Source of the DNA: Mesostigma viride
Taxonomy: Eukaryota > Streptophyta > Mesostigmatophyceae > Mesostigmatales > Mesostigmataceae
Direction of reading: 5' to 3'
DNA: 64,000 bases
Assembly: GCA_009746045.1 (NCBI GenBank)
Contig: RPFO01000333.1
Span: 1,489,550 to 1,553,549, forward strand
Below the pieces are notes generated by a model, which was not told the DNA's origin, searched no databases, and was given only the letters and a program-made list of their open reading frames with translations. A program made the translations under genes and the position numbers. Positions 46,773 to 56,500 of this stretch are shown piece after piece (position 1 is the stretch's first letter; each line of letters starts with the position of its first letter).

Positions 46773-49700
46773 ATGCCAGGGGCATATATATTTGCTGGCG
46801 CCGCTCCCCGCCACTCAGCGCCCGCCGACGGCCTTCACCGGTGTGCCGTGCTGCTTCCCGGCACGGGGTCCCCGTGTGCTGGTGTGTTCCACAACCGTAA
46901 CCTCCTCTGCCAGCACCTTCGCGCTGTGCACCCCGATCTCGGCGCGGCGGATCTGCAGGCCATGAGCTGTTACCGGTGCCCGGAAGCTCACTGCCAGCGG
47001 GTGTACTCCATTCACGGGCGCGCTCAGCACGCGCGCGCCTGTGTTGCTCAACGGCCCCTCAACCGGCCAGCAGTCCCGGCCCCCTCCCCCCCTCCCGCCT
47101 CGGCTCCCACCGGCTCCCAGCCCCCGCCGCCCGACTACTCGGCCAGTTGGCGTTGGCTTGACACGGTTCCCTGGGATGCATGCGCCATCAACCCGACGTC
47201 TACCCTGACCGACCTCCCCCACCGCGCGCGTAGCCTTTTCGCGCAATGTGCAATCGTTTCTCTCCGGCGCATGCACGCCGCTCCGGACGACCCGCTGGGC
47301 TTTAAACTGCACATGGTGACCCCCCGCCTGCTCCTCACCCCTCTCGGGCGTGGTGTGCGCGGCCTCCAGGGTGCGGTTATTGCCCGTTGCCGACGCTTTC
47401 TGCAGGGGGACTGGGAGGGGCTGTTTGGCGTGCCGCCCCCGCGCACGGCCCGGCTGTCGGGGGAGGTCAACTTCGAGCGGGTGGCCGCCGACGTCATCCG
47501 CCTCGTCCGCGAGGGGCAGCTCAGCCGGGCCATGACCCGCTTGGAAATGGCCAAGCTGGCCCCCGCCAATGCGGCTACCCTGGCGGCCTTGGAGGCTCTT
47601 CACCCTGCGGAGCCCGGATTCCAGCTGCCCGTGCCGGACCCCCTGCCGGCCCCCCTCCGGCTGGACCGCGACTGCTTCCTGGAGGTGATGCGTGCGGTCC
47701 CGCGGGCTTCCTCTACCGGGCCGTCGGGCTGGCGCTACGAGCACTTGGAGGTCCTGGTGGGGCATGGGGGCGAGGACATTCTCTTTGACACCCTCATTGA
47801 CCTGGCGGCTGGTCGCGTTCCTCCCGCTGCGCGCGAGTGGTTAGCGGGCGCTCGCCTCCTCGCTCTGCTCAAGGGTGTCTTGCCCCCCCCGAGGGCAAGG
47901 TGCGCCCGATCGCCTGCGGTGAGGTGCTCCGCAAGCTCGTGGGCAAAGTGATCTGCCGCCAAAAGGCGCCCGAGCTCCGTGCCTTTTTCTGCCCGCCCCT
48001 CGCAGCGGGTGAGACCTCGGTGGCGGCCCAGCTGGGGGTGACGACTCCAGGCGGGGCGGATATCCTCATCCATTCGGTGCAGGCCTACCTCGAGGCCCAC
48101 CCCACCCACGCTGTCGTCAAGGTCGACTGCCACAACGCGTTCAACAGTCTGTCCCGCGCCAGCATGTTTGCGGCCGTCATGGAGTCCTTCGAGGACTTGT
48201 ACGCTTGGACAGCCGTGTGCTACGGCCAGCCCGGCCAACTGGTTCACATCATGGAGGACGGCACTCGCGGCGGCCTGCTGTCGCGGTCGGGCACCCAGCA
48301 AGGGGACCCCCTGGGACCCCTGTACTTTGCCGCCCCCCTCCAGGGTTGCCTCCAAGCGGTCCATGCTGCCCACCCGGCGGTCGCTATTCAGGCCTACTTG
48401 GATGATATCTACCTTCTGGGCCCTGTGCCGGACACCACCGCGGCTCTGCTGGCACTGCAGACCGCGGTGGCCGACATCAACCTCCAGTTGACCCTGGCCA
48501 AGTGCGCGGTGTACTCGCCCCAAGGTGATTGCTCCGGCTTTCCGCCCCAGCTCTTGGGCCGGGACGAGCGCCTCCATGGGTTGGATGTCCTCGGCGTTCC
48601 GGTTGGCGACCCCGCGTTTGTCATCGATGCTCTGCGGGCCGCCCTCGAGGCACGCACTGAGGTACTGCCCTTGATTGCGCGCCTTCATGATTCGCAGACC
48701 AAGGGTCTGCTTCTGTGGTTTTGCGCTCACCCTCGCGTCGTTCACTGGCTCCGGGGCGCTCTTCCGGCTCAGGTCCGGCTGGCCGCCGAGGGCCACGACG
48801 AACGCATCCAGTCGGCCTTGGCGCAGCTGGTCCCGGGCCCCGACCTCCCGCCACATGCTATTCGCATTGCCTCCCTGCCTGCACGGATGGGTGGCTGCGG
48901 TCTGACTCGTGCCGCCCGGCTGGCCCCAGCAGCATTTTTGGGCTCCGTCGCTCAGTCGTGGGCGGAAAGCTGCCGGCTCCTGCCCCTTTTGGCAACGGCA
49001 GCGCCTGACCTCCTGGACCCCAGCAGCCCTTTGCCCTTCGTCACCGCCATCCAGGAGGCCTATGCTGAGATCCAGCAGGCCTGTTCTCCCGTCCGTGCCG
49101 CTCAGGCGGTACAGCGCCACCTCCCTCGCGGCACTCCCTCGGTCGCCTCCGTTCAATCTCCCGCCGCATTCCCTGCTCGCGTCATCGATAAACACCAGAA
49201 AACCTACGCGGGTATTCTGCACACGGCTGATTGGATTGCTCTTTTCGCGGACCTCAACGCCCAGGGACGTGCGTGGCTGTTCTCGCTTTCCTTGCGGAGT
49301 GTGGGCTCGGCGTACCTTCGTGCTCTTCCCATGGCCCCCCCATTCGCCTTGGCTCCCAGCCACTACTCGGTGGCGCTCCGGCACCAGCTATTTGCCCCGC
49401 AGCCTCTTGTTCCGGCCGGGCGGCCTTGTGGTAGCTGTGGGCAGCCGCTGGATCCCACGGGGACTCACTACCTTGCCTGCATGGGGGGCCAACAGAATCA
49501 GAATTGGTATTTGTATTTGCACACTGTCCTCCTGACGGTGGTGCTCGCCATGATTCGGTCGGTTTTCCCCCACGCGAACATCCGGTCCGAGGATGCGGAT
49601 GGCGCTGCCTTCTATTCCCCCAACCACCGGCCTGACATCGTGGTGCTGGACTTTGAGGGGGGTGGCCGGCATCTGCTTATTGACGTTTCGGTGGCGCGGC

Positions 49701-50047
49701 CCTTGGCTCTTAGCCACGTGGCTGGGGCCTCCCTCACGGCAGGTTACACGGCGGACCGGGCGGAGCGGGCCAAGCTCCTGGCCTACGGCGACGTCGGGCA
49801 CCATCGTGTGGTGCCCTTTGTCCTGGAGGAGTTTGGGGCCATGGGGCCCCTGACCTCCGCCTTCTTCAAGGAGTGTTGCCGGCTCCGGGAGGACCGGCTG
49901 GACCTGGAGGGCCAGCGGGCCCCATGGTCGGCGCGGACCTGGACGTCATATTGGCGTCAGCGCTTGTCGGTGGCGCTGACTCGGGCCATGGCTGACATCA
50001 TGCTCCGCCGTACGCGGGCTGATTTTGCGGTGCAGCAGGGCTATTAG
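46773..50047 (+). CDS. RLE-type LINE polyprotein (one frameshift)
   Basis: Frame 1 (46773 to about 47885) has two Cys/His fingers (CAGVFHNRNLLCQHLRAVH and CYRCPEAHCQRVYSIHGRAQ), a Pro-rich linker, and the RT lead-in ASSTGPSGWRYEHLEVL. At the eight-C run 47883-47890 the frame shifts by one base; reading continues as EGKVRPIACGEVLRKLVGK, KVDCHNAFNSLSR, SGTQQGDPLGPLYFA and the catalytic AYLDDIYLLG. Near the C terminus come the knuckle CGSCGQPLDPTGTHYLAC and the nuclease motif RPDIVVLDFEGGGRHLLIDV. The protein ends at TAG 50045-50047. It nicks target DNA and primes reverse transcription there. The frameshift could be real or an assembly error in the homopolymer. The N terminus may be incomplete. 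Confidence 0.8.
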
Positions 50048-50197
50048 GTTCCTCCCGTTAGGCGTTTCCATTGGTCTTATCGTAGTATAGAGCTTTGACA
50101 TGGCTCTGTATATAGGTTTATAGCTGGGCGTTTGCTTTGGTTTGAGTGATTTCACTCTGCTGTAAGTAATTATATTTTTAATATATATATGGATGGG

Positions 50198-50807
50198 TCC
50201 GAGGATGCGGATGGCGCTGCCTTCTATTCCCCCAACCACCGGCCTGACATCGTGGTGCTGGACTTTGAGGGGGGTGGCCGGCATCTGCTTATTGACGTTT
50301 CGGTGGCGCGGCCCTTGGCTCTTAGCCACGTGGCTGGGGCCTCCCTCACGGCAGGTTACACGGCGGACCGGGCGGAGCGGGCCAAGCTCCTGGCCTACGG
50401 CGACGTCGGGCACCATCGTGTGGTGCCCTTTGTCCTGGAGGAGTTTGGGGCCATGGGGCCCCTGACCTCCGCCTTCTTCAAGGAGTGTTGTCGGCTCCGG
50501 GAGGACCGGCTGGACCTGGAGGGCCAGCGGGCCCCATGGTCGGCGCGGACCTGGACGTCATATTGGCGTCAGCGCTTGTCGGTGGCGCTGACTCGGGCCA
50601 TGGCTGACATCATGCTCCGCCGTACGCGGGCTGATTTTGCGGTGCAGCAGGGCTATTAGGTTCCTCCCGTTAGGCGTTTCCATTGGTCTTATCGTAGTAT
50701 AGAGCTTTGACATGGCTCTGTATATAGGTTTATAGCTGGGCGTTTGCTTTGGTTTGAGTGATTTCACTCTGCTGTAAGTAATTATATTTTTAATATATAT
50801 GGATGGG
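50198..50807 (+). pseudogene. truncated second copy of the RLE LINE 3' end
   Basis: It repeats 49586-50197, with the nuclease domain and C terminus to ALTRAMADIMLRRTRADFAV, stop and 3' UTR. A 156-codon ORF reads through but lacks the RT. The junction has two bases of overlap (GG), as often seen with 5'-truncated LINE insertions. Confidence 0.85.
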
Positions 50808-50816
50808 ATGAACGTT

Positions 50817-51060
50817 AGCCAGCCATAATTTTAATGTTTACCACTACACAGGCTCCACCCCCATTAATTAATTCATTTCCGCCATCATCATTCATCATCC
50901 TGAACGACTCGACAAACGCGGATAAGATAACAGCAGGCTCGAGCTACTACTCATGGTCCGGATTCTTCCATGGATTTCTGGCCTGTGCTGTATATATCAA
51001 AGAGACAACCAACGCAGGCCAGAAATCTGGAAGAATCCGGACCATAGTAGCACATAAATT
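50817..51060. repeat. foldback repeat, MITE-like
   Basis: Arms 50943-50990 and 51010-51051 are inverted copies (GCTACTACTCATGGTCCGG against CCGGACCATAGTAGC, and ATTTCTGGCCTG against CAGGCCAGAAAT). They are separated by about 20 bp containing TATATCAAAGAGACAACC. The outer part (50817-50930) matches 5110-5280 in reverse. It has no ORF. Confidence 0.65.
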
Positions 51061-51496
51061 AATTAATATTATGTAATTGAAGCGAGACAACTATGCCTGG
51101 ACGCATGGCGATCCAACGCCGTGGAAGGGCCGTAGGGTAGTTGTCTGAGCTTAGTAGAGGAAAGACGTGAAGGCCGCGGGAGCCGCGTCACTGGCTATCT
51201 CTAGATAGACCTGCATGGAGGGAGACAGAGGGTAACAAGAAATGTTGATAGGGAAAACACACACACATGCACACACACACAAACATGCACACGTACCACC
51301 AAGTTACCAGCTGATGCAAACAACCAAAACTAAGAAGGAAGAGAGGGGACGCATACACACATACACGAAGGGGCACATAGACAAAGAATAAGTAAGGAGT
51401 ATACATTACAAAGGGAAAAAGAAAAAAGAAAAAGAAAGAAAGAAAAAAGAAAAGAAAATGGTAATGGTACCTAATAAAATAAAAGAATTACTTAAT
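51061..51496. other. low-complexity stretch without genes
   Basis: Contains ACAC-rich sequence (51255-51370) and an AAAG-rich purine run (51410-51460). Nothing coding is seen. Confidence 0.5.
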
Positions 51497-52369
51497 TTTA
51501 AACTCGTCCTCCCGTTGGGGAGTCACGGAGCACCGAAGTGCCTTTAATCCCTGTGTGTGCACCACAGGAAGAAAGGGCAGAGACCCCTTTCTCCTTCATG
51601 CCAGAAAGGCATGCCACAGCTGCAATCGGCTCGGTAAACGATCCGGCAAGATCTGTGGGTGCAATAAGACCCATGTGAGCATAGATCACAACAAGGAGCG
51701 TGGGCAAGTAATCTGAGCATAGCCAGGATGTAGCATGGCTGTACAAGGACTAAGCTAAGGCTATGGCTGGTTGTGTACCGTGCATGTGTTAGCGGTGCAC
51801 ACGTGACTAGGTATGGTGGCACAGCTAGGCAAACATTCTAATAAGCATGGCTGCCATGGCGGCAGTGACTACCAATGGATACAAGCTAGGGCTATTTACA
51901 AGCTATATTCTAGCCCGCAGAGGGCGTCCACATCTTGTGGTTGATCATCAGGTCCCCGCCCCTCCAGTACACCTTGGGCTTATGGGGGTCCTGCTTGTGG
52001 CGGAGGCAGGTCGCGTCGCTGCTGCTGCTGAGCGGGGGTCATGCAGGTCGTCGTCCAGCGTCCCGGTGAGGTCGTGCAACCTCTTGCGACGAGAAAGGAA
52101 CTGCTGCTTGTCCTCTGTCGGGTTTAATTAATTAATTAATTTCTACGTGGATGCTTCACCCGCGAAGGCAAGTGGCGTGACTCACTCGCCCAGGTCTGGA
52201 GTCACAGATAGCAACTCCTCGTCATCCGCGGACTATCCAAGACGACTGTACGCTCGGCCATGATGACGCGGGGTGTGGGCGGGGTAGGTTGCATGCTAAC
52301 CCCCGATAGCCCAGGAGAATACAAAGGCTAGCTTCTCCCAGAGTCTGAGCGATCCCTCTTGTCACCCAT
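51497..52369 (-). mobile_element. diverged LINE A-related 3' end and remnants
   Basis: The hairpin 51505-51527 keeps the family A fold with one unpaired C/C position and is followed inward by unrelated or strongly diverged UTR. Farther in, a minus-strand stretch (about 51910-52110) reads PKVYWRGGDLMINHKMW, which I do not recognise. (TTAA)n occurs at 52125-52140. Assignment beyond the hairpin is weak. Confidence 0.35.
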
Positions 52370-53245
52370 ACCATCCGACACCGCCGCCTGCGGCTCTTTG
52401 CCCGCCATCTTGCCCGCACAGACCAGGCCGGTGAATACCGATGTGCATGGCCCTGCGGGCGGGCTTAGGACTGGCCAACCAGGTATACACCTCCTCCTAT
52501 ATAGCAGGGTACCCTTGTCACGTACGTCGCAACCCACTGCATGGCAAACTTGCGCGCACCCCGCACCGACGCGGCCGGCGCGACCCCCATATGCATGCAT
52601 GTGACACAACTGCAAGCTTGAGGATGCAGGCCTTCTGGGATTATCTGTACTCGGACGCGCCCACATGATAGACAAGGAGAAATGGGCTGCCGTCTGCGAT
52701 AAGCACCTCATCCTGTGGGGCATGCTCCTAGCTGTTTTCCCGGCCCCACGGGCCCCGCGGCCCATTCAGGTACTAGAATGCAGTTAGGGTAGAAGTCCGC
52801 AGGTGGAGGTTATTGCCCCTGAGGATAGCCGCTACACTACCGCCTCGTCTCATGCCACTACACCTGCAGGAAGTAGCCAAGAGTGTATTAAAAGCCATAT
52901 GACCCAAGTCTCAGGGCTATGAGCTACATATACTCCCTTAACGGAGTTATGTTCCTACTTACTTACTTACTTACTTACTTACTTAATTAATTAATTAAGC
53001 ATACTAGTTACAGTAGAGGACAGCTCCTAGATGAGCTGGTTATATCCCCCTCTAGTAACTATATTGTCGTGACTATATTCTGATCGTGACTATATGGTTG
53101 GGGCATGATCAATGCAGATGATATTTGCATAACTTTCGTGTAATTATTTCAGTATTCTAATGATATCAGCCTAGTACTCCGTGGCATGCGCCCATGCGCA
53201 TGACGTCACGCAGGTACTTACTTACTTACTTAGTGCTTGACACTT
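52370..53245 (+). mobile_element. LINE family B copy interrupted by another element end
   Basis: The RT C terminus reads RHRRLRLFARHLARTDQAG at about 52378-52434 and decays into frameshifts. The 3' UTR starts at 52790 (GTAGAAGTCCGCAGG). At about 52853-53007 a ~150-bp insertion ends in (CTTA)n(TTAA)n and carries its own hairpin at 52926-52952 (arms ACATA/TATGT and ACTCC/GGAGT). The family B sequence resumes at TTACAGTAGAGG and ends with the usual hairpin (about 53183-53213) and CTTA tail. Confidence 0.65.
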
Positions 53246-53591
53246 TGTGAGGCCGGCAATCCAGCAGGCTGAGCTCCATATTGCACCGATCCATTGCAAG
53301 CCAGCTCATCATGCAGTTGAATCGAGAGCTGCTGTGTGAACTTCAACGAGTATGGCTTTATTATGCATGAGCATAGGAAGGTGTGGTTGATCCAGGGTTC
53401 TAAAAAAAAATACTAATAGACCCATTGTTATAAACAGCAGGCAGGCTATCCCGAGGGCTGTCCCTTGTATGCAAGTAACTCTTCCTACATAGGTAAGTTT
53501 TCAAGGTGATGTAAGTAGCAACCAAATTCGCTGCAGGAGCCCGCAAAACTCTCCGCTCAGGTGCCGTCTGAAGCCTAGCCGCAAGATCAAG
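53246..53591 (-). other. 3' flank of ispE
   Basis: No ORF or repeat recognised. This probably contains the 3' UTR of the minus-strand ispE gene. Confidence 0.4.
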
Positions 53592-56500
53592 CTAGGACTC
53601 AAATGAAAAGGGCAGTTTCAATTCATCGATGTTGCCGACTCCTTGCCCAGCGCTTGAGGCTGGCATACTTGGGAAGGAATCCGCACCAAACCCGGCGCCA
53701 TATGTGGACTGGAACCACTCGCCAGGCTTCCTGGTGATCAAGTGGGTTTCTGCGCAGGGGTGATCGGGAGTGTGCCGACACAAACTCCAAAAGGATGCAA
53801 ATGAGATGTGCAGCCAGCTCAATACGACGGGGCCACCTGAATGCTTGGTCGTGTGGAGGGGGGGCTGGTATAGGTCCTATGAAGGCCACACACCGCCGCC
53901 ATCCAACCAACATTCGGGCAGCTGCCTTGACAAGACCTTGCACCCCCCAAAACTGCACGCCACAGGGCATCATCCCAATGCGCACGCAATGTGAATAAAG
54001 CAAACAACAGCTTCCATGCCCTGTGGGAAGGGTCTTGACGGTCAGCTGTCTAGGGGTAGCGCGTTGTAGGCATGCAGGCGGACAGCAATATAGCACAGCC
54101 GCACAGGGTTTGTCAGATGCCATGGCGTCGAAACACACCGAGGCAGTCGCCGCGAGGGCGTTGCGCATGGCTGGTGCATCTCGCGGAGGACACTGCCCAT
54201 GTCACATGTCTGGTCTCGGCACATGTCTGGTCTTGGCATCGGTGTTATGGGCTGGTGCCCATAACCAAATGTGGGCGGTGCCCAAACCAGCGGGCTGGAC
54301 CTGCATACTGCCCTCGAGCCCTTACCATGCGTGCAGCCTTGATGATTACATGGCGGGCCGGTGCAAGTGAACATGAAGCTAAGCCACACATGGAATATGG
54401 TTGCTTCTGCAAGATAGTAGCACTAAACCACGCGTGATACAGTGCATGTCTAGATTGAGGGTTGGAGGCCGAAGGACAGACATAGCAAGCAGGGGGAGGG
54501 CAGCATACACATTTCGAGTTCACTCCGCTAGGCAGGGCGTGCACATCATCCATGGGCGTGGCAATGTGCTCGTCCATGGGCGTCGTGGCGTGCTCACCGG
54601 AGATGAAGACCTTCTCGTACCCCTCCTCATCGTACAGGAACGACGGCACGTTGTCCGACCCAGCGACCACGATGGTACTCCCGCTGCCAGCACATGTCAA
54701 CACCAGGCAAGGTCCATGCAAACTCAGGTCCATGCCGACCAATGTCAACACCAACGCAGGGGGGATGCATGCCGACCCTTGGTCCCATAAAAGTTTCCAT
54801 GTCCCTACCCAGCGCACCAGGCCTGCTGGGTCAGTCCACGGTGAAAGGCCGGGGCATCATCTCACGTGTGCACGGGTGCAGTAATGCAGGCCAGGTGCCA
54901 GCCTGTACCATGACTAGCACACATAATGCTGGCACACAGGACGCCGGCACATAGAACGCCAGCACATAGAATGCCAGCGCATAGAACACTGGCACATAGA
55001 ACAGCAGCACATAGAACAGCAGCACATAGAACAGCAGCACATAGAACAGCAGCACATAGAACAGCAGCACATAGAACAGCAGCACATATAACGCTGATGC
55101 TTGTAATGCTGGGCAGCAAGACAGTCCGACATCAACGACAAACACATGCCTGGGTAAGAGGCTGCCCCAAGTAGCAATCGGAGAACAGCAGGTACACCGC
55201 CACAGTACTCCACACACCAGATGTAAAGTGTGGAGGCCACCCAAGGCTCTTCCTGCGTAATCACACACCTGAACCCTCGTACTTGTGACAGACAACAAGC
55301 ACGCCAGATAAATGGAGGCTCCTTCTCCCAACTGCATGGCCACCATGCTGGCAGCATGCATGCGACAAACAACCTGCCATGCACTGCCTGCCTACCGTGC
55401 ATGGCCCTGGTAAGCCATCGGGACCCCTTTGGTTGCATACCAACTGCGCATGCTAATAATATGTAGATGCTAGCAAGGGACTACATGGCCGCAACCAATG
55501 GCGGGAGTGACACACATGCCATGTAGCTGTGCGAGGGTCCCCAGGCAACAGTCCTCACACTGGCAACAGTTTTCATACGCAGCAGCCAACCGCCTGCTCG
55601 TCCGCCCTCTACACCCATTCATTGGGGCCCTGCTCTGCACCACCACTCCGGCAATCAATGAGAATACATGCGTGCAGGATGTCTACACGCACGTGTGTGT
55701 GTGTGTGTGTGTGTGTGCAGGACATAGGCGGGGTGCAAAAGTCCTAGTACATACAGTACTACACGGCGTGCGGCGCGTAGGCCTATGCACAACTCACCTG
55801 CCGGACATGAACACAGCGTCGCAGCGGCCCTTGGTGGTGGCCACCAGCCGCTCTTTGAGCAGCTTGAGGCTGGGGACCACTTTGAATGCGGGGGGCTCTG
55901 GTGGGGGGGGATGGTGGAGCACGGGGCAAACCACGATCCAACGCCAGCAGCACGGGTGAACCTCAAAGTGCCAAGTGCCAGCACATAGCTGGGCCACAGG
56001 TCGAGAGACCAGAGACAGGCCTCCTTACATAGGTGACTGTTTGCCAGCATTATAGTAAGGCAGGTCTGGAAGTAGAAAGCAGCTCGAGGGTGGGGGTGGG
56101 CGGTGGGCGGGCGGTGGGGATGGGGCAGCAAGGCAGGGAAGTTACCTGCTGGCCTGGCCAGGGCCAGACATGTGCCATCCACTGGGCCTCCATAGCGGCT
56201 TACCAACGATTAGCCGCTCTTAGATCATCTCCGCCGGCCCAATCCTCTTTGCTGTAATTTGCACCGGCCACCCACCTTGCATGTCCACCTTACCCAGAAC
56301 CTGACGCGCCCAGCAACGTGACCTACCATCGTTCCTAGCCAGCCTGGGGATGCGAGGGGAGCGACGGCTTTTGTGCGCCTCATCTGCTTCCCTCCCCTCC
56401 CCAACACACAACTCCATAATCGCATGCCAGTGCCATCATGAACACGGGTAAACGGACTATAGTATTTAACCAATAGAATACCATCGTGTGAGACTAGGAT

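Larger units (their letters stand above)
46773..50807 (+). mobile_element. non-LTR retrotransposon with restriction-like endonuclease, plus tandem truncated copy
   Basis: The element encodes N-terminal zinc fingers, an RT and a C-terminal restriction-like endonuclease, the layout of the R2/NeSL/Utopia-type clades. The exact clade cannot be set by eye. The main copy ends at about 50197 after a ~145-bp 3' UTR finishing TTTTTAATATATATATGGATGGG. A second, 5'-truncated copy (50198-50807) follows directly, starting TCCGAGGATGCGG and ending with the same UTR. By eye the shared ~610 bp differ by one base and one AT dinucleotide. The pair sits inside a repeat homologous to 5110-5280. Confidence 0.8.
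54599..55797 (-). other. ispE introns flanking exon 54598-54683, repeat-bearing
   Basis: The introns on either side of this exon hold no other coding sequence I can support. ORFs such as 53623-54168 and 54245-54817 cross exon boundaries. The intron upstream of the exon (54684-55797) carries a 15-bp minisatellite. The intron downstream (53750-54597) begins with an approximate 27-bp direct repeat (GAGCACGCCACGACGCCCAT and a variant). Confidence 0.6.

Noticed and set aside
47735-49384. 549-codon minus-strand ORF
   Set aside because: Shadow of the RLE LINE reverse transcriptase; GC-rich codon bias keeps the antisense frame open.
53623-54168. 181-codon minus ORF as a separate gene
   Set aside because: It overlaps the last ispE exon in another frame and runs across the intron; no motif.
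54926-55095. CRISPR-like regular repeats (also 57290-57515)
   Set aside because: Repeats abut without unique spacers and lie in introns of a eukaryotic gene.
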